Assembly: GCA_028692255.1 (NCBI GenBank)
Contig: JAQUXS010000002.1
Coordinates: 1 to 64,000 of the forward strand
DNA length: 64,000 bases
Direction: 5' to 3'
DNA from: Clostridium sp.
GTDB taxonomy: Bacteria; Bacillota; Clostridia; Clostridiales; Clostridiaceae
Shown: positions 39,802 to 50,585 of the stretch, in pieces
How positions within the stretch are numbered: the stretch's first letter is position 1
How the letters are laid out: the number at the start of each line of letters is the position of its first letter
Notes under the pieces: model-generated
Database searches by the model: none
What the model saw: the letters and a program-made list of their open reading frames with translations, nothing else
What the model was told of the DNA's origin: nothing
Made by a program: the position numbers and the translations under genes

Positions 39802-42800
39802 GTGAATCGAAAAAAAATTTCGTCACTCATTTTAACATGTCTTATAATGTCAAATGCACTTTCAGGCTCTGTTGTTTATGGTGCTTCAACAGATACAACT
39901 ATTTTAAACAGCATAGAGACTTTAAATGCAGAAAGTAAAACTTTTGATAATATTGAGTCATCTCTTATAAATAAAAATGCCAATACTACTCAAAACACAG
40001 AAAATAACACAACTAGGAATTTTGATACAGGCTTTTATGTCTTAAATAATTCTAAGTACATAAAAGTTAATAGTTTTAATGGAGATTCTATTAGTCCTGC
40101 TGTAATGCTCAGTTCTACTTCAATCTCTCATGCTAAATATTTAGATTGCAAAATAACAAAGACTGACAATTCATCAAACAAAACTATAGAATATTCAAGA
40201 TATGGGAATATATCTAACAAAGATTATATCTTGCCATCCATTAACACACAGAATATTAAAAATATAAGCATAGAATATAATCTCATAGATGATGCTGGAA
40301 ACGTTATGCAAAAATCTTTTCAAGATATAAATTCTGATACTGCTGCACCTAATTTATCCATACAAAGTGCCAACTATTCAGTTTCTTCTAGCAGTACTCA
40401 TTTAAATCTTTGTTTAAAAGTATCTAACGAATCTTACATAAACATGTTTAGTAAACCTATAGTATATTTAAATAACGCCGCTATTTCCAATGCAAATACA
40501 AGCTACGATAGTTCAACTGGTTTATACACAATTGCTTTGGATATACCTGCATCAAATTCAGAGTGGAATTTGCAAGTTTTCACTTGTGATGATTCTTTAA
40601 ATGTCAGCAGCACATCTATAGATAGTAGTTCTCTTATTAATTTTAAAAATACAATAAGCAACGCTATTTATTCTGGAGATAACAATGTTGTACAAGGCAC
40701 TATAGTTCCTAATAAAAACATAAAGGATTTAAAAATTAATAATAATAACGTATCTATAAATTCTAATAGTTTTTCATATGTAAATTCTTCAAAATCAAAT
40801 ATGGATGCCACTTATACTTTTGGTGCTAATAACACACCTATAAAATATACTGCCAATTTTATTTCATATGAAAATGGTCCTAATTTAAAAAATATCACTA
40901 TAAATTCTAACAATGTACAAAATGGACAAACTGTATACTTAAAATCAAATGTTCTTAACTTAAATGGAACACTGGATTCAATAATTAAAAATGGCATTGT
41001 AGTAGACAGTATTAAGTACACTTATGGAAACAATACTCCTGTAAGCGTTCCATACAATTCAGACAATAATAATTTAACTATACAAAATTTTAAACTTCCA
41101 AATGACGATGAAAGCAAATGTGGTGAACTTCAGATAACAGCCCATGATGCTCTTTCAAACAAATCTTCATTTTCGTTTAAATTATATGCAGCTTGTGGTG
41201 TTAAAACACCTTCTGTAAGTCTTTCTTCGGGAAATTCAGTAAATAATATTAATGGCGTAGAATATTTCGATAAAAATGTTGCTCCTTCTGTTGACACAGA
41301 TTCTAATCCATTAATTGATTTTATTAATTCAAATTTCACACTTGGAGAATATAATAATTTTTCTTTTTCAAATTTGATTAATTCTTCTATTTTTAATTTT
41401 ATGGGCAATGCACTTCAAAATATTGAAAATATTTTTTCTTTCAAAGACCCTATTAAAGACGGGAATTATATTTTAACAACTAATTTAAAAGATATAGGTG
41501 GGAATTCAGCTTTTAGTAAGCTTTCTTTTATTGTAGATACTAGAGCACCTGAAATAGCCATTACAAATACAGATAAATCCATTAATAAAAATGGTTTTTC
41601 AAATTCCAAAAACGTTACTGAAACTGTTAATGTTTCTGATGCAAATTTCAAAAGTGCAAAAGCAGTAATATCAAAAGATAATGTAATTGAAAAAACAGAC
41701 ATTTTAAAAAATAATACTCCTGTGCCATATAAATTTACAACTGATGGTATTTATACTATAAGTGTAAGTGCAGATGACCAGGCCTTTAATAAATCTTCTT
41801 CAGATGCAAATTTCGTTATAGATACAACAGCACCTACAGCAAGCATTGATAACATAGTGAATAATCAATATTATGATAAACTCATAAACCCTGAAGTTAA
41901 TGTCACTGAAAAAAATATTGATTTATCATCTTCTTATTTTGACATAAAAGAAGATAACGGAACCTCAAGAAGATATTATTTTACAGACAAAAATGTAATA
42001 TCAAACAATTTAAGTGAAGACAATACAAAATATACACTTGCAAATGTTGTAAATGACGATGGAAAATATGATTTAACAGTCCATATAGAAGATTTAGCAG
42101 GAAACAAGTTGCAAAATGATCTTCAGTCAACCTTCTATACTGAAACAAGTGATGTTACACCTTCAATATCTGGAGTAACAAATAATTCAAATGTTCAAAA
42201 TACAGTTACCCCTACAGTTGAAATAAATGATAAATTCTTAACTGATGGAGACTTTGGTCCTGGGAAAGCTATTCAAACTTCATTAAATGGCAATCCTTAT
42301 AATCTTAATTTTGATAGTAAGGACGGTAACATTTTAAAGTTTACAGGTGATCCTATATCAGGTAATACCCCAAGGGGACAGCAGTATAATTTAGTAATTT
42401 CAGCTTCCAATAAAGTTCATCCTGATGAAAGGAAAACTTCCACCGTTAACTTTGTAATAGATAATGAAGCTCCTTCTATATCCTTTAGCGATGCAAACGG
42501 AAAGAATATAAATAATGGAGGTTATTATAACGGTACAGTAATACCTTCAATCAACATTTCAGATAACTACAAAGTTACAAGTTACAATGTTACAATAAAT
42601 GGTTCTGAATATAACGGAAGTGTATCTACAGATTCTAATGGCAATATTGTGTTTACTGGTTCTCCTATTACTTCTGATGGAACTTATGACATTAAAATTT
42701 CAGCTTCTGATGAAGCAGGAAATGTTTCAAACTATGAAAAAACATTTACACTTGACAATACTTGTCCATATGTTTCCATTTCCGGTGTTACTAATGGTGA

Positions 42801-44184
42801 ATATACTAACAGTTTCTGTGTAACTCCATACATTAAAGTAACCGACAAAAATATAGACCTATCAAGAACAACCTTTTACTTGAAAAAAAATAACGAAGTT
42901 ATTCCTGTAATGCCTATATTAAACGGAGATAGCTATTATTTTAATTTATATGATGAAGGTAATTATACTCTTATAGTAACTGCATTTGATAAAGCAAGTA
43001 ACAGTTATACTACTTCACCAATAAATTTTACAATAGACAGAACTGCCCCTGTATTAAACTTCAATTTTAAAAATGGTTCATATATAAATAGATTTTTTAG
43101 GCCATCTGTTACAACAGAAGATCCTAGTGATTTTATAATAAAACTAATTATAAATGGAATTGAATATAGTGCTGGCAATTTACCTATACTCTCAGATAAT
43201 AGAGGATATGACATTACAGCTGAGGGAGAAGATAAAGCAGGTAATTTATCTCCAATTACAACTATGCACTTTACACTAGATACTATTGCACCTTTTTTAA
43301 CTGTTCAAAACTTAACTGATAATTATTATTATAATAGAAATGTTGGGCCTTATATATCAAGTACAGATGTTAATCCTAATATTTTCTATATGACATTAAA
43401 TGGTAGGCCCTATAACAATGAACCAATAACTGCAGAAGGAAGCTATGAACTTGTTATAACATCTATAGATAAAGCAGGCAATATTAGCACCCGAGTTATC
43501 GATTTTGTTATCGATAAAACAGCACCTTCAATTACAATTAAAGGATTAATAAACTATGCTACATTAACTAGTATAATTGATCCTTTAATATCAATTGATG
43601 ACCCTAATGCAGATGTTACAATACTTCTTGATGGTGTGCCTTATCACGGAGGACCAATAACAACAGATGGTAAACATACTCTCATTATTGAAGCTGTAGA
43701 CAAAGCCGGAAACATTTCAAGGAAAGTAATTGTTTTCTTCTTGAAAACAACACCCCCTAATGTATATGTTTCAGGAATAGAAAACGGAAAAGACTATGAT
43801 CATAGTGTAACTCCATCAATCTCCTTTTCAAAAGATGTTGTTTCATCTGATACTGTTATGACACTGGATGGCAATAGTTACAAACAAGGGGATAGCATTT
43901 CTTCTGAAGGGAAACACGAACTATATATATCCGTTAAAGATTCCGCTGGTAATAAAACAGTTAAAAAAATTGATTTTACTATAACTGTTCCACAATCTTT
44001 AGCTGCTTCAATACCTACAACCCTTCACAAGTTTTTACCTAAGAATATCACCAAAAGTCATAAAAGCCTTTTTATTGCTATTGTTTCAGCAATATTTATT
44101 GCTATAGGCACTGTTGGAGTTGCTATATTAAAAATTAGAACCATGAAGAAAAAAGATTCAATAAAACCTAAAGAAGATAAATAA
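39802..44184 (+). CDS. Large secreted, C-terminally membrane-anchored protein with about nine Ig-like repeats (GTG start)
   Basis: Signal peptide MNRKKISSLILTCLIMSNALSGSVVYGAS; recurring F(V/T)(I/L)D.TAP boundaries; C-terminal TM plus basic tail, no LPXTG. Confidence 0.8.
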   Translation: MNRKKISSLILTCLIMSNALSGSVVYGASTDTTILNSIETLNAESKTFDNIESSLINKNANTTQNTENNTTRNFDTGFYVLNNSKYIKVNSFNGDSISPAVMLSSTSISHAKYLDCKITKTDNSSNKTIEYSRYGNISNKDYILPSINTQNIKNISIEYNLIDDAGNVMQKSFQDINSDTAAPNLSIQSANYSVSSSSTHLNLCLKVSNESYINMFSKPIVYLNNAAISNANTSYDSSTGLYTIALDIPASNSEWNLQVFTCDDSLNVSSTSIDSSSLINFKNTISNAIYSGDNNVVQGTIVPNKNIKDLKINNNNVSINSNSFSYVNSSKSNMDATYTFGANNTPIKYTANFISYENGPNLKNITINSNNVQNGQTVYLKSNVLNLNGTLDSIIKNGIVVDSIKYTYGNNTPVSVPYNSDNNNLTIQNFKLPNDDESKCGELQITAHDALSNKSSFSFKLYAACGVKTPSVSLSSGNSVNNINGVEYFDKNVAPSVDTDSNPLIDFINSNFTLGEYNNFSFSNLINSSIFNFMGNALQNIENIFSFKDPIKDGNYILTTNLKDIGGNSAFSKLSFIVDTRAPEIAITNTDKSINKNGFSNSKNVTETVNVSDANFKSAKAVISKDNVIEKTDILKNNTPVPYKFTTDGIYTISVSADDQAFNKSSSDANFVIDTTAPTASIDNIVNNQYYDKLINPEVNVTEKNIDLSSSYFDIKEDNGTSRRYYFTDKNVISNNLSEDNTKYTLANVVNDDGKYDLTVHIEDLAGNKLQNDLQSTFYTETSDVTPSISGVTNNSNVQNTVTPTVEINDKFLTDGDFGPGKAIQTSLNGNPYNLNFDSKDGNILKFTGDPISGNTPRGQQYNLVISASNKVHPDERKTSTVNFVIDNEAPSISFSDANGKNINNGGYYNGTVIPSINISDNYKVTSYNVTINGSEYNGSVSTDSNGNIVFTGSPITSDGTYDIKISASDEAGNVSNYEKTFTLDNTCPYVSISGVTNGEYTNSFCVTPYIKVTDKNIDLSRTTFYLKKNNEVIPVMPILNGDSYYFNLYDEGNYTLIVTAFDKASNSYTTSPINFTIDRTAPVLNFNFKNGSYINRFFRPSVTTEDPSDFIIKLIINGIEYSAGNLPILSDNRGYDITAEGEDKAGNLSPITTMHFTLDTIAPFLTVQNLTDNYYYNRNVGPYISSTDVNPNIFYMTLNGRPYNNEPITAEGSYELVITSIDKAGNISTRVIDFVIDKTAPSITIKGLINYATLTSIIDPLISIDDPNADVTILLDGVPYHGGPITTDGKHTLIIEAVDKAGNISRKVIVFFLKTTPPNVYVSGIENGKDYDHSVTPSISFSKDVVSSDTVMTLDGNSYKQGDSISSEGKHELYISVKDSAGNKTVKKIDFTITVPQSLAASIPTTLHKFLPKNITKSHKSLFIAIVSAIFIAIGTVGVAILKIRTMKKKDSIKPKEDK

Positions 44185-44187
44185 AAA

Positions 44188-44227
44188 AGAACCGCTGTGC
44201 TATTTTATAGTACAGCGGTTCTTTTTT
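44188..44227 (+). terminator. Rho-independent terminator
   Basis: AGAACCGCTGTGCTATTTTATAGTACAGCGGTTCTTTTTTA. Confidence 0.9.
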
Positions 44228-44295
44228 ATACTTGCAAAAACTCCATAGGAGTTTCTAACTCAATTGATCAATTGGTAGCATGATCATTGTTTTTT

Positions 44296-44478
44296 CTATG
44301 CTCTAGCATCCAATACATTACCTATATTAGGGTTCTGTGGCTCTGAAAGCATATTTATAATATTTTTCTGTCCATTTTCGTCGCTATTCATAGCCTTTTT
44401 AAGCAAATCAATACCAATTGCATTGCCTACACTTCCTTGACTTTTAGCAAAAGACATAGCTGCAATATCCATTTCCAT
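44296..44478 (-). CDS. YjfB-like small protein (putative motility protein family)
   Basis: 60 aa MEMDIAAMSFAKSQGSVGNAIGIDLLKKAMNSDENGQ... Confidence 0.6.
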   Translation of the reverse strand: MEMDIAAMSFAKSQGSVGNAIGIDLLKKAMNSDENGQKNIINMLSEPQNPNIGNVLDARA

Positions 44479-44550
44479 AATATTACCTCCTATTAACCAA
44501 TTTACTATATTATCGTATTATATGCATATAAATGAAGGAGATAAAAATAA

Positions 44551-46086
44551 TTAATTGTTTTTAATTTTTACTTCATATCTGCTGTATATACTAATGGCAA
44601 CTAGAGAGAAGAAAACAGGTCCAATAATCATCCAAATAGTTGATTTTACATCAGGATTACTCTGCAAAAGAGGTTGTATTATAGTAAATACATTTGCAAA
44701 GAATACAGTACATGCCACTATAAGTGCTGCAATTGTAGCACTTGTTTTTGTCTTATATATCTCAAAAGGCTTTTCAATTTCTGATTTTCTTTTAAAGCCT
44801 ATAAAAGCTATGGATATAAACATATATGGTATAGTCATAGCAACATTTGTCATAAGAACTATATATGAGAAAAATTGTGAAACACCTTCACCACCAAAAG
44901 ATATTAATATAATAAATAAACATACTAACGCGCATTGACACCACATTGCACTTACAGGTGTACCACTTTCATCTGTTTTTGATATAATTTCAGGCCATAA
45001 TTTCTCTGGAGTTCCATCTATTAATTGTTTTAAAGGTGAATAAACAAGAGTAAAGAAAGAACCCATATATGAAAGGAACATTGATAATCCAACAAATCTC
45101 GCAAAAGCAACCCCTATTCCATTAGAAGTAACCTGCCCCAATCCAAAACTATGTCCAATTGTATAGCCAAGATTTCGCATTATTAAGTAAGTTATATTAC
45201 CAAAATTAGCATTCTTCATGCCATTAAATTCTTTCCAATTCATAAATACACCACAGAATAATATCCCAATTGAATATCCAATTGCAATTATAATGGCAGA
45301 TATAATCATTCCCCTTGGAAATGTTTTCTCTGGCTCTTCAGTCTTGTCCACAAGGCCTCCTACAGCCTCTATACCGCCAAAAGCAAACACTGCAAAAACT
45401 AAAAATGACAACAAGTTTATTGCAGAACCTCCATTAGGATTTGGAGAGACAAAGAATGATTTCACAGATGTAATTGGCTGAGCCAATTTTCCCCCATTTG
45501 CTATAAAAACCGCTGCTGCTCCAACAAATAGAAGTATATTTATAAGTGCTACTGCTGTACCACCAATAGAAGTTACTCTGCTTATTTTTTGAATTCCCTT
45601 AGTTGCTATAAATGTTACAACTACGACAAATATAACTGCTAATATTCCAAGTAATTGGGTAGATTTAAGTCCCAAAATAGACATTTTACCTGTTACATCT
45701 CTTCCAAATATTAAATTTGAAAAAGGTACCCAAATTTCAGTTGAAACACTTACCATCCAGATTACATAAGAAGCATACCACATAAATGTTCCAATGAATG
45801 CATATTTAGGTCCTACTGACTTTGCCATCCATGAGTATATTCCACCTTTTTCTTTTTTGAAGGCTGAACCATACTCTGCCATCATAAATGCATATGGTAT
45901 GAAAAAGGCCGCTGCTGCCAATATGTACCAAGGTATAGCTGCATACCCCATTTTATAAAAAGCTTTAGATATATTATTAAAGCCAAAAACTGACGTAAAA
46001 ACCATAAGTACTAATGGTATTAATGTTAATTTCTTTTTGCTATTCATATTTATCCACTCTCCATTGTTGTAAGTTTTATCAGACAA
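44551..46086 (-). CDS. APC-superfamily amino acid permease (YjeM/GABA-antiporter-like)
   Basis: About 12 TM segments; VFGFNNISKAFYKMGYAAIPWYI, FGGIEAVGGLVDKTEEPEKTFPRG. Confidence 0.82.
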   Translation of the reverse strand: MSDKTYNNGEWINMNSKKKLTLIPLVLMVFTSVFGFNNISKAFYKMGYAAIPWYILAAAAFFIPYAFMMAEYGSAFKKEKGGIYSWMAKSVGPKYAFIGTFMWYASYVIWMVSVSTEIWVPFSNLIFGRDVTGKMSILGLKSTQLLGILAVIFVVVVTFIATKGIQKISRVTSIGGTAVALINILLFVGAAAVFIANGGKLAQPITSVKSFFVSPNPNGGSAINLLSFLVFAVFAFGGIEAVGGLVDKTEEPEKTFPRGMIISAIIIAIGYSIGILFCGVFMNWKEFNGMKNANFGNITYLIMRNLGYTIGHSFGLGQVTSNGIGVAFARFVGLSMFLSYMGSFFTLVYSPLKQLIDGTPEKLWPEIISKTDESGTPVSAMWCQCALVCLFIILISFGGEGVSQFFSYIVLMTNVAMTIPYMFISIAFIGFKRKSEIEKPFEIYKTKTSATIAALIVACTVFFANVFTIIQPLLQSNPDVKSTIWMIIGPVFFSLVAISIYSRYEVKIKNN

Positions 46087-46195
46087 ATAAATATTATATA
46101 CAAAAAAAATCTTTTTTTCAATTTATTTAAATTTTATAAATTTTCTGTATCTTTACTAGTTTTAAATTTTACTATCCAATTTTAAATTTTTTCTG

Positions 46196-46224
46196 TTGTA
46201 TTATTGATATCATGGTGTTATAAT
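46196..46224 (+). promoter_or_regulatory. Candidate promoter TTGTAT-N17-TATAAT for an intergenic RNA
   Basis: Read directly; not followed by an ORF. Confidence 0.55.
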
Positions 46225-46230
46225 ACAGAT

Positions 46231-46383
46231 AAGAAGAAGGTAAATCTTCTTATAACAGATTGCGACTTACAATAAGTTACATCTTCCAAGTAAAATGATG
46301 ATTAAATCCAGTTTTAGTTTTTAAAGAGGTATTAGCTATGGTAAATTTAAAATTTTCTATAGCTAATACCTCTTTATTTTTTT
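46231..46383 (+). ncRNA. Candidate small RNA of about 150 nt with terminal Rho-independent hairpin
   Basis: Promoter upstream; AAGAAGA/TCTTCTT hairpin; terminator AAAGAGGTATTAGCTAT...ATAGCTAATACCTCTTTATTTTTTT. Confidence 0.5.
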
Positions 46384-46501
46384 ATAAGTAAAAAGTAAAA
46401 GTGAATAAGTAAGAGATTAAGAGGGAACGTACATAAACTTAATTTTTTCCCTTTTACCTCTTACTTTTTAACTATCTTTTTGTGTTTTAACTTCAATTAT
46501 T

Positions 46502-48307
46502 TTACTTAAGTGCTGCATCATTCGTTACATTAAGGTACTGAAATATTTCAGTAAATAGCTGTTTTGCAACAGGAGCTGCAACTTGACTGGCATAATAATT
46601 CCCAGTGCCTGGCTGATTTACTGATACTAATAATGTTATTTTAGGGTCACTTACTGGTGCCATTCCTGCAAATGAAGACATATATTTTCCAGGAGCATAA
46701 GCTCCAGTTTTAGGATCTGCTATTTGAGCAGTTCCCGTTTTACCTGCAATATCAAGCCCTGGTACATTAGCTGCATACCCAACTCCATCGCTGTCACTTA
46801 CAACATGCAGCAAATATCCTCTAAGTTGTGATGCAATATTAGTATCTAATATCTTCTTTTCTCCATAATTATTATATTTTTGGTCCACTATAGTCTTTCC
46901 ATCACTATTATTATGATCTATTTGCTTCATAACATGAGGCCTTATCCATGTACCTCCATTTGCTACTGAATTAAAAGCAGCTAAATACTGAACTGCTGTA
47001 ACTGATATTCCCTGTCCAAAAGAAATCTCCGCAAGATCAACATTATTTATATTTTTTACATCTCTTACTATACCAGAAGCCTCACCAGGTAAATCAATGC
47101 CTGTTTTTTGTCCCAATCCAAATAGTTTAATATATTTCATCAAATTATCTTTTCCAATATGCATTCCAAGTTCAACAAAACCAACATTACATGAATTCTT
47201 AATTATCTGCTGGAAATTTTCAGTTCCATGCCCAGCAAGATCCCAGCAATGAATTACTGTTCCATCTATATTTATGCTTCCATTACATGTATAAGCAGGT
47301 ATTTGATTAACTACACCTGTTATAAGTCCAGTGTAAGCTGTTATTACCTTAAAAATAGAACCAGGCTCAAAGCTCTGCTGAACCGCATTATTCTGCCATA
47401 GTTCATCAATAGGAGTGCTTGTACCACTAATATTCTGTGAAGGATTGTTAGGATTAAAATCAGGCTTACTTGCCATAGCAAGTATTTCCCCATTTTTAGG
47501 ATTCATAACTGTTATAGTAACCGACTTAGCTTTGTTATCAGTAAGTGCCTGCTGTGCAGCTTGCTCCGCGTAAAGCTGTATCTGCTGATCAACAGTTAAT
47601 ACAAGATTTTTACCATTAACGGGAGGCACGTAATGTGAATCCTGATATGGAAGCTGATCCTTTTTGTTATCCGTTTCAATTATTTTTCTACCAGGTATAC
47701 CTGAAAGTTGAGTATTATAGCTTGCTTCCACCCCTGAAACTCCATCACCACTAGAGTTTACATACCCAAGTGTACTTGCAAGAAAATTATCATTTAAATA
47801 ATGCCTTTTTGAATCATCTGACACAATAAGTCCATTTATGTTCAATTTTTTTATTTTGTCTGATTCACTCTTGTTCACTTCTCTTGCTAAAGTTGCATAT
47901 TTTACAGGATTCCCTGCTTTATTTTTTAAATATAATATTTTTGAAATGTCATCGGATGACATATTTAGTATTTGAGACAGTTTAGTTATTAGTTCCTTCA
48001 TACTCATATTTTTTTTATAAAGAGAAGTCCTTATTGAATTCATATCAACGTCAACCCTATATGCATCTATGCTCTGTGCAAGTACATTCCCATTACGATC
48101 AAGTATGCTTCCCCTTTTAGGATTAATCTTTATGTCAGTTGTCCATTGAGCTAATGCTTCCGCCTTATACTCTTTTCCTTTTATATCCATAACATAAAAC
48201 AATCTTCCTACAATTGCTAAAATCACTATACCAATCAATATAAATATCCCTAAAAGTCTATTGCTTTTATTGAATTTTTTCTTTGGTTTCCTTATCAAAC
48301 TAACCAA
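46502..48307 (-). CDS. Class B penicillin-binding protein (FtsI/PBP2-like, no PASTA)
   Basis: RGSILDRNGNVLAQS, FEPGSIFKVITAYT (SxxK), SCN, AGKTGTAQ. Confidence 0.9.
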   Translation of the reverse strand: MVSLIRKPKKKFNKSNRLLGIFILIGIVILAIVGRLFYVMDIKGKEYKAEALAQWTTDIKINPKRGSILDRNGNVLAQSIDAYRVDVDMNSIRTSLYKKNMSMKELITKLSQILNMSSDDISKILYLKNKAGNPVKYATLAREVNKSESDKIKKLNINGLIVSDDSKRHYLNDNFLASTLGYVNSSGDGVSGVEASYNTQLSGIPGRKIIETDNKKDQLPYQDSHYVPPVNGKNLVLTVDQQIQLYAEQAAQQALTDNKAKSVTITVMNPKNGEILAMASKPDFNPNNPSQNISGTSTPIDELWQNNAVQQSFEPGSIFKVITAYTGLITGVVNQIPAYTCNGSINIDGTVIHCWDLAGHGTENFQQIIKNSCNVGFVELGMHIGKDNLMKYIKLFGLGQKTGIDLPGEASGIVRDVKNINNVDLAEISFGQGISVTAVQYLAAFNSVANGGTWIRPHVMKQIDHNNSDGKTIVDQKYNNYGEKKILDTNIASQLRGYLLHVVSDSDGVGYAANVPGLDIAGKTGTAQIADPKTGAYAPGKYMSSFAGMAPVSDPKITLLVSVNQPGTGNYYASQVAAPVAKQLFTEIFQYLNVTNDAALK

Positions 48308-48336
48308 TCCCCCAAAACTTTTTTATACTTTAATAC

Positions 48337-49320
48337 CTAATGTATCATATTTATATTACTTTTTAAAGTATTCTTTTCAGTATTAACAAACCATATACCT
48401 ATGCACACAAATACAAGTGCAAATAAATTTTTAAGTTCTAATATATTTTCACCAAGAAAAATTGATGAAAGTAGAACTCCAAAGACAGGAATAAGGAAAT
48501 TATAAATAGTTACCTTACCAACTTTATTATGTTTTAAAAGAAGTGCCCAAAGCGAAAAGGCTACTGCTGAAAGGAAACCCAAATAAACCAAAAGTGAAGT
48601 TGATTCCACATTAAAGTTTGTAACTGTTCCACCTTTTATAAATCCTAAAATTGCAAGTATGATTCCTCCAATTAGAAGATTGTACCCAGTTACAATTGTT
48701 ACATCCATTTTATTTGAAAGCTCTTTTCCATAAATACTTCCAATAGAAAAAAACAGTGCAGCTATAGCAACAAAACCCTCTCCTTTAAATTTAAATGAAA
48801 ATTGTAATAAATCACTGCTAAAATTTACAATCATAACTCCAATAAAGCCTATTATACAACCTAAGGCCTTTCTTCCAGTTATTTTGTCATTTGTATAAAT
48901 AAAATGTGCTAAAATCACACTAAAAAACGTTCCAAGAGCATTTACTATAGAACCTTTTACTCCTGTTGTATTTGAAACCCCCACATAAAAAAAATAATAC
49001 TGCACCGCTGTTTCAACAATTCCAAGTGCAAATAAATTAGCTGCATCTTTTCTCGAAATATCCAGCAATTTTCTTCCAAGTATCTTTGCAATTACAAGTA
49101 CCATTATACCTGCAATAATAAATCTATATCCCGCAAAGACAAGTTCTGCTTGAACATCCCCTGTATGTATTTTAAATAGTATGTATCCATTCTTTATTGC
49201 TGGATATGCACTTCCCCATAAAAAACAGCATAAGGCTGCTATAATTGCAATAAATCTTTCATCTTTGTAAATACTTTTATCCGTCAAAACATGTATCCTC
49301 TTTTCACAATCTAGTCTCAT
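48337..49320 (-). CDS. EamA/DMT-family transporter
   Basis: Ten hydrophobic segments; LWGSAYPAIK. Confidence 0.85.
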   Translation of the reverse strand: MRLDCEKRIHVLTDKSIYKDERFIAIIAALCCFLWGSAYPAIKNGYILFKIHTGDVQAELVFAGYRFIIAGIMVLVIAKILGRKLLDISRKDAANLFALGIVETAVQYYFFYVGVSNTTGVKGSIVNALGTFFSVILAHFIYTNDKITGRKALGCIIGFIGVMIVNFSSDLLQFSFKFKGEGFVAIAALFFSIGSIYGKELSNKMDVTIVTGYNLLIGGIILAILGFIKGGTVTNFNVESTSLLVYLGFLSAVAFSLWALLLKHNKVGKVTIYNFLIPVFGVLLSSIFLGENILELKNLFALVFVCIGIWFVNTEKNTLKSNINMIH

Positions 49321-49337
49321 GTTAATTATAATCTTTT

Positions 49338-50579
49338 TTATGCATTTATAAATGTAATAATAAATTTTGTTCCTATTTTAACTTTGCTGTGCACTTCTAT
49401 CATTCCACCATGAGATTCTATTATAGATTTTGAAAGTGCTAATCCTATTCCAATAGATTCACTTTTCTTAGAAGTTTTTGCCCTATAAAATCTTTTAAAT
49501 ATATTAGGGAGGTCTTCTTCATCTATTCCCTCTCCATTATCTTCAATTGTTATCCTTTTATAAAGTGGATTTTCAATAAGTTCTATATATATCTTTCCAT
49601 TTTTTTCAGTATGTTCAATGCCGTTTTTTATTATATTTACAAGAGCCTCTTGAAGCCACTTTTCATCATGCATCATAATCACTTTTCTAGTGCTATAAAA
49701 TTTCACTTCTACATGATATTCTTCTATCTTTTCCTTAAGTATTTCTATTGAATTCTCTATTGTTTCATTTAGACTTCTAGATTCAATAGAAAATTCTATA
49801 TCCTTAGCATCTAACCTGGCCAGTTTCAATATACTTTTAATTAACCAGTTCATCCTATAAAGTTGCTTTTTATTATTTGATAGGAAATTCTCTCTTTGCT
49901 CATTAGTGAGTTTTTTCGTACTTAAAATATCGTTATATATAATCATTGAAGATAGGGGAGTTTTCAATTGATGTGATATATCTGACAATATATCAACTAA
50001 AAAGCACTTTTCTTTTTTTAATTGACATATGTTATTCCTTATTATCTTTCTCATAGAATTAAATGCTACTGCAAGTTTTGAAAAGTCACCTTCTTTGTCT
50101 TCATTAATAGGTAACTCATATTCTCCATCTACAACCCTCTTAGCAGCCTTAGTCAATTTTCTTATTCTTTTATAAAAATACGCATACTGCACATAATTCA
50201 ATATAAAACATACTGCAGCAGCTATAATACTTGCAAAAATGATATAGTAATAACTTACCTTTGAAATATTATCAATATACGGAAACAACTGATTTTCTAG
50301 ATCACTAGTAAGGCCGTATGTTTTAAGTATAGCTTCCCCTTTTTCTGCTTCCTTACTGGATACTTCTCTAGTAATAAGTGGTACAATGTCCTTTTCCAAT
50401 TTAGGATCCTTTTGGTCTATCCTTACTGTAACTGCTCCAAGACTTTTTATATAACCTTCTTTCATGTTATTATTATAAATTTGAAATATTGATATAATTA
50501 CAGCTAAGAATATAAAATTTAAAATAAAAAGCATTATCGAACTCTTTTTTAATTCTGGATTGATAAAATATTCATTCAT
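49338..50579 (-). CDS. Sensor histidine kinase
   Basis: HAMP; DISHQLKTPLSSM; IKNGIEHTEKNG; GIGLALSKSIIESHGG. Confidence 0.92.
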   Translation of the reverse strand: MNEYFINPELKKSSIMLFILNFIFLAVIISIFQIYNNNMKEGYIKSLGAVTVRIDQKDPKLEKDIVPLITREVSSKEAEKGEAILKTYGLTSDLENQLFPYIDNISKVSYYYIIFASIIAAAVCFILNYVQYAYFYKRIRKLTKAAKRVVDGEYELPINEDKEGDFSKLAVAFNSMRKIIRNNICQLKKEKCFLVDILSDISHQLKTPLSSMIIYNDILSTKKLTNEQRENFLSNNKKQLYRMNWLIKSILKLARLDAKDIEFSIESRSLNETIENSIEILKEKIEEYHVEVKFYSTRKVIMMHDEKWLQEALVNIIKNGIEHTEKNGKIYIELIENPLYKRITIEDNGEGIDEEDLPNIFKRFYRAKTSKKSESIGIGLALSKSIIESHGGMIEVHSKVKIGTKFIITFINA

Positions 50580-50585
50580 TATCTT

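Noticed and set aside
41500-44000. Repeated segments suggesting a repeat array
   Set aside because: Explained by Ig-like protein repeats, divergent at DNA level; no identical repeats with spacers
44240-44274. Palindromes AACTCCATAGGAGTT and CAATTGATCAATTG
   Set aside because: Near the end of the yjfB-like gene; most likely a weak terminator or chance AT-rich palindrome
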